Part shown: piece after piece, positions 1 through 6,176 of the stretch
Layout of the letters: each line of letters begins with the position of its first letter
How positions within the stretch are numbered: position 1 is the first letter of the stretch
Origin: Fimbriimonadaceae bacterium
GTDB taxonomy: Bacteria > Armatimonadota > Fimbriimonadia > Fimbriimonadales > Fimbriimonadaceae
Assembly: GCA_014380605.1 (NCBI GenBank)
Contig: JACMJO010000102.1
Span: 1 to 7,917, forward strand
Direction: 5' to 3'
DNA length: 7,917 nucleotides
Program-made: the position numbers and the translations under genes
The notes under the pieces: model-generated
Database searches by the model: none
Seen by the model: the letters and a program-made list of their open reading frames with translations, nothing else
What the model was told of the DNA's origin: nothing

Positions 1-1
1 T

Positions 2-2377
2 ACAACTACCCAGCCCTTTATCGACAGCTTGTTCGGGGCCCCGTCGGTCGGCGGCGATGTTGGCGTTAAGAACTACGAGATACAAATGGGCGACCGAGAG
101 TATGTGGCGGGCGGCTACTATGTGCCCAATGCTCCGGGGACTCCCGAAATTCGGTATCCCACCTACCAAAACTTTAACAACGAGACTCGGGCCGTCAACT
201 TTATCCATTGCCTCTTGCTCGCCTATATCGGGCCGAACCAATACGGCTTCGATGCCTTCAACGAGGGGATCGTTCGAGCAGTGACGATGCGGATTGCCCG
301 GCTCACTCAGGTTCAAACGGCGTTAGGTCTCGATCCTGAGTTGGTGGAGCAAGTCCTCGTCAACGTTTACGATGTCGAGGGCCATTACGATTGGTACAAC
401 CAGAGGGCACTCGGCGGAGCCAAGTTCATCGCTCCCAATCTTCGCGATGTGCCGATTCCCGATGCCGGTTCCTTGGGCGGCCTGTTTTGGGTCCGATACA
501 AAATGGCCGGCTCGGCTTGGGCGAAAGCTCTGGTTGAAGTCCCCGGCGAACAGTTCCTGAAGACCTTCAACGAGGGTTTTTATGCCCAGCCAGGAATCGC
601 CAACAATGTCCCCGCGTTAGTCGCTTTGGGGCAGTCCACGCTCAACACCCTGCGCCCAGGCGACCCCAGCATCGAGGGATTGAGTTTCGCGGAGTGGTTC
701 AAACGCCAGTACATCCTGGAGACCAAGAACACCTTTGGACCGAAGCTGCTGGTTGAACCTGTACCCGTAACCTCATCGTTGGGAGGCTCCGATTTCGGCG
801 TCTTCTTCCTTCAGGCGAACTGGTTCGACACCGCCACGAATGGCGATGAAACCCTTCTTAGCGGTACCAGCTACCCGATCTACTGGCAAGGAAACTTCAC
901 GTTCAATCGAGACTTTCCGACGACGCCGGACGCCGAAAAAATCGACATCGCGGGCGGCTATGGATCCGTGGTTCCAAACCTCAGCAAGATCAGCGGCGAA
1001 GAGCCCTATCGAGCTTCCGTCGATGTCCCCGTTCAAGACCAGATCGAGCGCGTGTATCTGCCCGTCGGTTCGATTGCGACGCCTTCGTTGCCAACCCCCC
1101 GAGACCTTTACGGGACGGTCGTTGGCGCAAGTACCCAGGCTGGAGACGTTCTTAGGCTCACAGTCACCGTGAACAGTTCGGCGATTCCCGATGTCCCGGT
1201 CACCAATAATGCGTTTGGCGTCCTGCTTGGAACAGGTTCCTTCCTTGGCAATGCCCGCCTTACCGTAAACGTCGTCCGGAACAGGCTGGGCTCGGACACG
1301 ACCTTGCTAACGCGACGAGTGAACAAGGGCCCGGGGCCTCTTGCCCTCGACCTCCGAGTAGAAAGCGAACAGTCGTTTAGTCCGGCAGGCGGGCTGCCCA
1401 AAGGCATGGCCCTGATCGGGTTTCCCGTTAACCCCCTCGCAAGCGTCAACAGCGACGTTTTGGGCATCGCCGACAACCAGGTTTTGGCGGCGAGGTTTAA
1501 CTCCTCAAAGGCGAAGTACGACCTTTATCCCGAACTAGAGTCGTTCAAAATCGGCCACGGCTACTTCGTGCGATTAAATGTCGCCCAGCCCGGATTCAGC
1601 GTGGTCGGCCGCAGCTACAAAAACATCGAGGCGGGAGTTGCGTTGAAGCCAGGCTGGAATCTTGTCTGCGCTCCGCTTGTGGAAGTCGTCCCGACGAGTC
1701 GGATTAGAGTCGTGAAGGCTGCGGACTTCCCTCAACCTTGGAGCAGCGCCATCGGAATCGACGTCGGAACGGACTTCTTCGAATTCACCCCCGGGCCTAT
1801 CGATCCCGCGAGCGGGGCTCCAGAGACCGGGACATTGACCCCGGCTACTGACTTTGTGCCGGGCAAAGCCTACTTCGTGCGAGTTCTTGCGCCAGAAGGC
1901 GTGACCTTGTCCTTCCAAGCTGCAAGTCAAACCGGGCTTGGCCCCACCCGCTCCGTCTCCGGTCCGAGTCTAACAGGCTGGAGAATGAGCGTCACCATGA
2001 CTTACGGAGCCAAGCAGAAGGCAGCCGCCATCCTGGGCCAGAGCACGACGGCGACAAGGAGTTTCGATCCTCGAGAAGACAGCGGAATGCCGCCGGGTAT
2101 CGGTGGCTTCCAGGTGATTGTCGAAGACTACGAAGCGATGTATCGAGATGTGAGACCGTTGGGAGGAGGCGAGGTATTTACCTTGCACCTTCAAGGGCTA
2201 ACGCCGAACAAGGTGCACCGCTTAGACTTCAAGAGCCTTTTCGGCAAGGTTCCCAGCCTGAGCTTGAGGGACAGCAAGGGCAAGTCGCTAGGCACGATTA
2301 AGCCTGGAACGGCTTTTCAGTACCTCGCAAAGAGCCGCAACGAATACATCCAAGTGGTTGTAGGAGGATCGAAGTGA
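2..2377 (+). CDS. Large secreted multidomain protein with metallopeptidase-like N-terminal region (5' end cut off)
   Basis: The reading frame is open to the left edge, so the gene starts outside the window; the TTG at 29 is only the first start-like codon. About 791 residues are visible. The first ~240 look like a zinc-peptidase-type fold. At 206-226 there is HCLLLAY where HExxHAY/F would be expected, followed by FDAFNEG (glutamate at 263-265) as a possible third ligand, then a conserved-looking RYKMAGSAW stretch near 494-520. The active site therefore looks degenerate (inference). A beta-rich middle follows. Two related modules, 1403-1615 and 1634-1919, share a glycine/hydrophobic start and a Y-F-V-R ending. 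The last ~130 residues (from 1976) form a W-led beta domain with SFDPRED and RDVRPL motifs, a type seen at the ends of secreted bacterial proteins. I recognise no named family. The stop overlaps the next gene by 4 bp (GTGA), indicating cotranscription. Secretion is inferred, since the signal peptide would lie upstream. Confidence 0.85.
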   Translation, partial: TTTQPFIDSLFGAPSVGGDVGVKNYEIQMGDREYVAGGYYVPNAPGTPEIRYPTYQNFNNETRAVNFIHCLLLAYIGPNQYGFDAFNEGIVRAVTMRIARLTQVQTALGLDPELVEQVLVNVYDVEGHYDWYNQRALGGAKFIAPNLRDVPIPDAGSLGGLFWVRYKMAGSAWAKALVEVPGEQFLKTFNEGFYAQPGIANNVPALVALGQSTLNTLRPGDPSIEGLSFAEWFKRQYILETKNTFGPKLLVEPVPVTSSLGGSDFGVFFLQANWFDTATNGDETLLSGTSYPIYWQGNFTFNRDFPTTPDAEKIDIAGGYGSVVPNLSKISGEEPYRASVDVPVQDQIERVYLPVGSIATPSLPTPRDLYGTVVGASTQAGDVLRLTVTVNSSAIPDVPVTNNAFGVLLGTGSFLGNARLTVNVVRNRLGSDTTLLTRRVNKGPGPLALDLRVESEQSFSPAGGLPKGMALIGFPVNPLASVNSDVLGIADNQVLAARFNSSKAKYDLYPELESFKIGHGYFVRLNVAQPGFSVVGRSYKNIEAGVALKPGWNLVCAPLVEVVPTSRIRVVKAADFPQPWSSAIGIDVGTDFFEFTPGPIDPASGAPETGTLTPATDFVPGKAYFVRVLAPEGVTLSFQAASQTGLGPTRSVSGPSLTGWRMSVTMTYGAKQKAAAILGQSTTATRSFDPREDSGMPPGIGGFQVIVEDYEAMYRDVRPLGGGEVFTLHLQGLTPNKVHRLDFKSLFGKVPSLSLRDSKGKSLGTIKPGTAFQYLAKSRNEYIQVVVGGSK
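1403..1919 (+). repeat. Tandem protein modules of the GWNLV / YFVRV type
   Basis: Two successive segments of the first gene share one layout. Module 1 (about 1403-1615) opens GMALIGFPVNP and closes FKIGHGYFVRL. Module 2 (about 1634-1919) opens KPGWNLVCAPL and closes FVPGKAYFVRV. Between the ends, each has a loop with an aromatic-acidic stretch (YDLYPELE; DFFEFTPG). The similarity is at protein level only and divergent, so this is an old internal duplication rather than a DNA repeat. Such modules are probably compact beta domains of extracellular proteins; the function is not known to me. Confidence 0.55.
2362..2367 (+). promoter_or_regulatory. Shine-Dalgarno AGGAGG fixing the GTG start of the lipoprotein gene
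   Basis: AGGAGG lies 6 nt before the GTG at 2374, inside the last codons of the preceding gene. It decides the GTG start, whose bases overlap the upstream TGA stop (GTGA), and suggests translational coupling. Confidence 0.85.
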
Positions 2378-3270
2378 AGCGTTTATCGATTTTCTTCATC
2401 GTTGCCGGCCTTGCGGTAATCATCGGATGTGGTGGTGGAGGCGGCGTTGGAGGAGGAGGCGGTGGAAACGCTACTTTAATCGGCCGCGTCCTTAGCGTCG
2501 TTACGGGAGGACCTTTAAACCCGGCAGCCTCAGTTCAAAAAGTAGGCGGTTCGCCATCGACGACGACCGATCTTTCAGATGGATCGTTTTCACTGGCCAA
2601 TGTTGGCGGTGGGACGACTCAGGCTCAGGTCATCCCTAACCAACCAGCTTGGCCTTTGTTCACATTTACGTTCCCAGCTGCGAGCGGCTCCACGGTTATT
2701 GGCGACTTATGGGTTGGTCCGGAAAAAGTGACCCTTCGTGGTCGAGCCATCAACTCGACAAATGCCCAACCAATCGCAAATGCCGACGTAACATTCGGCG
2801 GCCAGAATGGAAAGACAGACGCATTGGGCATATTCAACCTTGGCGAAGTGGCCTACGCCACTTCAACCCAGACCGCGTTTTGGGGCATTGCCGGAACGGT
2901 TCGAGCGAACGGATTCTTCAAGACGGATTTCAATGCCGCGCCAAATCTCAAGGATGGCGCAAGCATCGTTAATGTGGGAGATATTCTCTTAACGCCGTCA
3001 AATGATCCAAATCCGCCCGGACCGCCGTACAATATAACTGGCAGGGTGTTGCCGATCGGAGGATCGACCGGTTGTATCGTGACCCTTAAGCAGGGAGCAA
3101 CCGATTTGAGAATCTACAACGTGGGCAATGACGGTAAGTACTACTTCTGGATTGCACCGGGAACCTACGATGTGACATTCCAGAAGGGAGCGCAAACGGC
3201 GCCGACGCAGAACGTGAATCTCACTCAGCCAAACCAGACGGTTACGGTGCCCGATGTCACGCTCAACTAA
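2374..3270 (+). CDS. Lipoprotein with poly-glycine linker and three carboxypeptidase-regulatory-like repeats
   Basis: This 298-residue protein opens with MKRL, a hydrophobic core, and the lipobox IIGC, so Cys19 should be lipidated after signal peptidase II cleavage. A glycine tract (GGGGG-V-GGGGGG, residues 20-31) follows and probably acts as a flexible tether. Three beta-sandwich repeats then start near residue 33 (ATLIGRV), 118 (VTLRGRA) and 218 (YNITGRV). They carry the G-x-h, 'DGSFSL/DALGIFNL/DGKYYFWI' and 'GTYDV' features typical of CarboxypepD_reg-like domains, which are usually structural or carbohydrate-/protein-binding rather than catalytic. No enzymatic motif is visible. The GTG start has a good Shine-Dalgarno sequence and overlaps the upstream stop by 4 bp. 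The 3' end overlaps the next gene by 17 bp. It is likely a surface or periplasmic lipoprotein made together with its neighbours; the specific role is unknown. Confidence 0.88.
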   Translation: MKRLSIFFIVAGLAVIIGCGGGGGVGGGGGGNATLIGRVLSVVTGGPLNPAASVQKVGGSPSTTTDLSDGSFSLANVGGGTTQAQVIPNQPAWPLFTFTFPAASGSTVIGDLWVGPEKVTLRGRAINSTNAQPIANADVTFGGQNGKTDALGIFNLGEVAYATSTQTAFWGIAGTVRANGFFKTDFNAAPNLKDGASIVNVGDILLTPSNDPNPPGPPYNITGRVLPIGGSTGCIVTLKQGATDLRIYNVGNDGKYYFWIAPGTYDVTFQKGAQTAPTQNVNLTQPNQTVTVPDVTLN

Positions 3271-4714
3271 ACCGAGTTTCCTGAAACGAACGATGACGGT
3301 CCTGGCTTTTGCTGCGACCGGCATCGCTTCGATCTTTTACATTCAAGCCTTTGCCCAGATCGACCCCTTGCTCAATATGCGCAAGGGGGCCATCGTCAGT
3401 CCGGACCAAATGGGCATCTCCCTTGGGAAGGTCCACCTTGTCCAGTATCGCGGGGACAAGAAGGTCGCCGAGGCGACGGTTGGCAAAGTGTTCATTCCGT
3501 CCGATCGGTCTCAATTCCAACTTAGCCAAGTGCATGATGCCGCTTACTTTGCGGAGAACGGCAAGAAGGTCCACTTCTCAGCTCCAAAGGCGGTTTGGAA
3601 TGCGACAGGCCGAATCATGACGGCAGATGAAGGCGTGAGGATGTGGAACGCAGACATGGATCTTCGGACGGCCGTCTTCCGCATTAATGAGCGCCAACAA
3701 ACGCTTTATGTGCCAGGAAGGATTGCCGGGACTTTAAGCAAGGGAAAGTTGCTGGCCAATAACCTCAGCTACGACATTTCGAAGCAGTTTGCAAAGTTTG
3801 GCCCCGTATCTTGGGACGGCAATCTCGCTTTGAACCTGCAAGACGATGGCGCTGCTGTTCGGAAGCAATGGAAGATCGACTCGGCTGGCGGCGACATCTC
3901 CATCAAGAATGGGATCAAGCACTTCACGAAGGGAACGGCGACAGACTTCGACATCATTGTGAAGGCGGATTTGATTCAGCACGACGAAAAAACCGACGTC
4001 GTCACCGCCACCGGAAACGTACAGTATTTCTCCCCCAAAGCCAACGTAACTTGCGAGAAGGCCGTGATCTACCGGAAAGAAAAGCGGGCTGTCCTAACCG
4101 GCGCGGTGGACATGCTCGTGAAGCCAAAGGACAAACAAACCAAGGCCGTCATCGAAGAGATTCCCCCATTCAAGCCGGTCGTTCCCAAAGAGATTGCTGA
4201 GGATCGGCCCGCCGCTCCGCCTACTCAGGCTACCGGTCAAGGCAACCCAATCGACGACGACGTGCAGAATGCAAAGACCCTGAAGAACTATCCCACCGCG
4301 ATTACTGCGGCAAAGATCGAGTATTGGTACGCAAAGGGTAGTCGACGAGCGGTAATCACCGGCTCCCCGCAAGCCCGCCAAGACTTGCCGGAAGGTCGTT
4401 GGCGGCACATGTGGGCGCATGAGGCATTCTATGATGGCGAAACTGAATTTTTGACGCTGAAGAGTCGACCCGGAAAGGCTGATGCAAGGGCTCAGACTTC
4501 GGTCGGCGACGATATCATCGCGGTGAGCGTCGTCGTCTCTACCAAAGAAGACGACGATGATTTGGTGGATACGGGCGTCAAAGCGACCGTGTATGGCAAA
4601 TCGGATGAGGATGGAGAAGTCGGTCCCAAGCCTCCAGATCCAATCAAGCCGAAGCCAGGTGGCGGCGGGTTGCAGGGGCCAATTAAGGGAACCAAGCCCC
4701 CTCGACGTCGGTAG
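3254..4714 (+). CDS. LptC/LptA (OstA)-like periplasmic protein of the lipopolysaccharide-transport type
   Basis: The 486-residue product has a basic n-region (FLKR) and a hydrophobic stretch ending QAFA-Q, a good signal peptidase I site near residue 35; an uncleaved anchor is possible. Residues ~40-205 resemble LptC: an FSAPKAVWN strand, a TADEGVRMWN strand, then a KGKLLANNLSYD...AKFGPV ending. Residues ~230-295 resemble OstA/LptA: KADLIQHDEKTDVVTATGNV, followed by VTCEKAVIYRKEKRAVLTG. A second OstA-like stretch spans ~349-430 (AAKIEYWY, RRAVITGSP, WAHEAFYDGETEFLTL). The C-terminus is acidic, then Pro/Gly/Lys-rich, ending RRR. Family members form a beta-jellyroll bridge carrying LPS between membranes. 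I chose ATG 3254, which overlaps the upstream gene by 17 bp, because the inner ATG at 3293 would remove the basic n-region. Neither start has a clear Shine-Dalgarno sequence. The exact transport role is inferred. Confidence 0.85.
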   Translation: MSRSTKPSFLKRTMTVLAFAATGIASIFYIQAFAQIDPLLNMRKGAIVSPDQMGISLGKVHLVQYRGDKKVAEATVGKVFIPSDRSQFQLSQVHDAAYFAENGKKVHFSAPKAVWNATGRIMTADEGVRMWNADMDLRTAVFRINERQQTLYVPGRIAGTLSKGKLLANNLSYDISKQFAKFGPVSWDGNLALNLQDDGAAVRKQWKIDSAGGDISIKNGIKHFTKGTATDFDIIVKADLIQHDEKTDVVTATGNVQYFSPKANVTCEKAVIYRKEKRAVLTGAVDMLVKPKDKQTKAVIEEIPPFKPVVPKEIAEDRPAAPPTQATGQGNPIDDDVQNAKTLKNYPTAITAAKIEYWYAKGSRRAVITGSPQARQDLPEGRWRHMWAHEAFYDGETEFLTLKSRPGKADARAQTSVGDDIIAVSVVVSTKEDDDDLVDTGVKATVYGKSDEDGEVGPKPPDPIKPKPGGGGLQGPIKGTKPPRRR

Positions 4715-4733
4715 AGTAATCCAGTTAGTAGTC

Positions 4734-4770
4734 AAGCTGGGATCGCCGAATTCATTCGGCAACCCAGCTT
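4734..4770. terminator. Two-tier hairpin between convergent genes, probable bidirectional terminator
   Basis: An outer perfect 8-bp stem (AAGCTGGG 4734-4741 with CCCAGCTT 4763-4770) encloses a small internal loop and an inner 6-bp stem (GCCGAA 4745-4750 with TTCGGC 4755-4760) capped by TTCA. It sits 20 bp after the + strand stop and 28 bp beyond the - strand stop at 4799, the only noncoding space between the two convergent units. The trailing T-runs are weak on both strands (TTTGCTT on +), so intrinsic termination is likely but not certain. It could instead protect 3' ends. Confidence 0.7.
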
Positions 4771-4798
4771 TGCTTGAGAACCGGTCTGAAGAAACACC

Positions 4799-5740
4799 TC
4801 AAGCTTGTGTTTCCCGCCAAAGTCTCTCGATCAGTTCCTCCGCTTCCGGAACGTCATGAATATCGCCGACGCCAGTCCCGGCATATAGGCACATGGCCTC
4901 TATGTCTCCTTCCATGCCGATCTGTGGAGCAGTGTCTTCATAACGATGGACAAGGCTGTTGCCTGACCTAACGACAACCCGGCCCTCCTGGGGCCGATCA
5001 GGAGCCGAGGGACACCCGGCAGTTTCCCACTCGAACAGGGTGGAATTGGGCATGACTCGATGAAGTGCACCCGGCCAGCCGCCATCGAAGCACAATGTGA
5101 GGACAGTTCGATCCCTCCCCATCAATGCCTTCTTGTAAACGGTATGGGCGCGGGACTCTTTGGTGGCCACAAATCGAGTGCCAAGCATCGCCCCCGAGGC
5201 GCCGCATTTAAGAATCTCCCTAATCCTCTGACCGGTAGCAATACCGCCCGCACCTATGATAGGCGTACCTCGCGAAACCTCAACGCAGCCGGGCAGAAAG
5301 TCATCGATAGGCGTGCTCGATTGAACATGCCCGCCAGCCTCGACGCCTTGGCAAATCAGGAAGTCGGGCTGGTGTTGGAGGGCAGCATAAGCGCCCATAA
5401 CACTAACTACTTGAACCCCCACAAACGCCCCTGCTTTCTGAACCCTTTCCACGTATTCCTTGTGCTGCCAATGGTTTCCCCATGAAAAGGTGACGATCGG
5501 TGCTCCCGCTTCCAAAACAACGTCAAGTCCCGTTGGCTCGAAGTGAAGGACGAAATTGACTTGGAACAGACCTTCGGTTTGGGATTTGACCTGCTTCACC
5601 CACGCGACAGCGGTTTCAGGCTCGGTCCAAGTAACGCCCATCGCGCCAACTCCACCCGCATTTGCCACGGCGGCGCAAAGCTCTGGACCAGCGATGGAGC
5701 CGGTTGGAGCTTGCCAGATTGGGATGGGCGGAAGTTCTAT
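4799..5740 (-). CDS. Nitronate monooxygenase (2-nitropropane dioxygenase family), apparent ATA start
   Basis: This FMN-dependent TIM-barrel enzyme of the NPD/NMO family oxidises alkyl nitronates to carbonyl compounds and nitrite. With the start at 5740 it has 313 residues, a normal length. Family motifs in order are PIWQAPTGS (7-15, first strand, FMN site), VANAGGVGAMG, VTFSWG, QGVEAGGH (131-138, with the conserved His), IIGAGGIATG (FMN phosphate loop) and MLGTRFVATKES (185-196). The first conventional start in frame is GTG 5668, but using it would delete the first 24 residues, including PIWQAPTGS. Upstream to the in-frame stop at 5819-5821 there is no ATG, GTG or TTG. The ATA at 5740 overlaps the hicA stop (ATAG) and lies 8 nt after AAGGAG, so it is the best start. 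A sequencing error or recent start-codon loss remains possible. It is the last gene of the unit, and its physiological substrate is unknown. Confidence 0.9.
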   Translation of the reverse strand: MELPPIPIWQAPTGSIAGPELCAAVANAGGVGAMGVTWTEPETAVAWVKQVKSQTEGLFQVNFVLHFEPTGLDVVLEAGAPIVTFSWGNHWQHKEYVERVQKAGAFVGVQVVSVMGAYAALQHQPDFLICQGVEAGGHVQSSTPIDDFLPGCVEVSRGTPIIGAGGIATGQRIREILKCGASGAMLGTRFVATKESRAHTVYKKALMGRDRTVLTLCFDGGWPGALHRVMPNSTLFEWETAGCPSAPDRPQEGRVVVRSGNSLVHRYEDTAPQIGMEGDIEAMCLYAGTGVGDIHDVPEAEELIERLWRETQA

Positions 5741-5952
5741 TTGAGCAACTCCTTGAACTGTTGCATAGTTAGTCCCGCATCCTTGATCAGTCCGGCCATT
5801 ACATATTGGTTGACTGGGTTATGTCTTGGGATTATCAAGGTCGTGGCGCCGTTGGACATGATGATATGTACTGATTCACGGATGACTCTGAAGCCGGCTT
5901 TTTCAAATGCTCGAATGGCTTGTCGGTGATTGATCCCGGGAAACTTAGGCAA
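5737..5952 (-). CDS. hicA: HicA-family mRNA-interferase toxin
   Basis: HicA toxins are small double-stranded-RNA-binding-fold ribonucleases that cleave mRNA in ribosome-independent fashion and are neutralised by HicB. From the TTG at 5952 the product has 71 residues, normal for the family. It begins LPKFPGINHRQAIRAFEKAGF, matching the usual family opening. The catalytic-type histidine is His29 (VHIIMSNG, codon 5868-5866), followed by the family's IPRHNPVN segment and a DAGLTMQQFKELL ending. The residues before the histidine are E-S-V rather than the common G-S or G-K. Alternative starts at ATG 6000 (87 residues) or GTG 6015 (92) add a basic extension outside the usual family boundary; the TTG has only a weak AGGT 8 nt upstream. 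The gene overlaps the end of hicB by 8 bp, so the two are probably translationally coupled. Its stop overlaps the next gene by 4 bp. Confidence 0.88.
   Translation of the reverse strand: MPKFPGINHRQAIRAFEKAGFRVIRESVHIIMSNGATTLIIPRHNPVNQYVMAGLIKDAGLTMQQFKELLK
5749..5754 (-). promoter_or_regulatory. Shine-Dalgarno AAGGAG in front of the ATA start of the nitronate monooxygenase
   Basis: AAGGAG (reverse strand 5754-5749), inside the last codons of hicA, is followed by an 8-nt spacer and then ATA at 5740-5738. This ideal spacing marks the ATA as the initiation site, although it is not a standard start codon. Confidence 0.7.
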
Positions 5953-6160
5953 CCTTCTCGACCTGAACGACACGCTCGTAAGAGCCTTGAGGCGGTTCAT
6001 TGCCTTTCTGAACACTGAGATAGTCAGCGATCGCTTCGCGGATATTCTGAAGGGCCTGGTCCTCAGTTGTTCCCTGCGACCAACACCCTGGAAGTGCGGG
6101 GCACCATACGGCGAAAGTCTTTTCCTCTTCGTCGAAGAGGAGTCGCACGGTGTAAGTCAT
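5945..6160 (-). CDS. hicB: HicB-family antitoxin (short form)
   Basis: This 71-residue protein carries the family signature: MTYTVRLLFDEEEKTFAVWC at the start (first strands of the partial RNase-H-like fold), PALPGCWSQGTTEDQALQNI and then an amphipathic helix EAIADYLSV. HicB binds HicA and blocks its active site. At this length there is no C-terminal helix-turn-helix or ribbon-helix-helix domain, so self-repression of the promoter by HicB alone is less likely than for long HicB forms (inference). ATG 6160 is the only possible start, because an in-frame TAA (6163-6161) directly precedes it. No Shine-Dalgarno sequence exists in the 16 bp separating it from rimO, whereas a TATAAT sits 7 nt upstream, consistent with a leaderless message. 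The order antitoxin-toxin is the reverse of E. coli hicAB but is common elsewhere. Confidence 0.9.
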   Translation of the reverse strand: MTYTVRLLFDEEEKTFAVWCPALPGCWSQGTTEDQALQNIREAIADYLSVQKGNEPPQGSYERVVQVEKVA

Positions 6161-6167
6161 TTAAGAA

Positions 6168-6173
6168 ATTATA
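6168..6173 (-). promoter_or_regulatory. Candidate -10 element (TATAAT) for a leaderless hicBA transcript
   Basis: A perfect TATAAT (reverse strand 6173-6168) lies in the 16-bp gap after the rimO stop. Seven bases separate it from the hicB ATG, so a transcript starting at the usual distance would begin at or next to the A of ATG. No convincing -35 hexamer is seen: TTGGCT at 6192-6187 is only 13 bp away. A single hexamer match in an AT-rich gap can occur by chance. Confidence 0.45.
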
Positions 6174-6176
6174 CGA

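Noticed and set aside
29..31. TTG at 29 as the start of the first gene
   Set aside because: The frame continues open to the left edge with ordinary residues, there is no Shine-Dalgarno sequence, and no signal peptide follows. The gene is truncated by the window.
3293..3295. Internal ATG 3293 as the start of the LptC/LptA-like gene
   Set aside because: It would avoid overlap with the upstream gene, but it deletes the positively charged part of the signal peptide and has no Shine-Dalgarno sequence.
3811..4200. 129-codon + strand frame inside the LptC/LptA-like gene
   Set aside because: It is an Arg-rich alternative frame fully inside a real gene, with no motif.
4094..4762. 222-codon open frame on the - strand opposite the LptC/LptA-like gene
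   Set aside because: It lies antisense to a clearly coding gene, starts inside the intergenic hairpin, and its translation shows no family motif and an erratic composition. It is a frame shadow.
5060..5485. 141-codon + strand frame opposite the nitronate monooxygenase
   Set aside because: The opposite strand encodes a well-conserved enzyme with ordered motifs, and this frame has no recognisable features or ribosome-binding site.
5666..5668. GTG 5668 as the start of the nitronate monooxygenase
   Set aside because: It lies after the conserved PIWQAPTGS FMN-binding strand and would remove essential family sequence; there is a better-placed ribosome-binding site before 5740.
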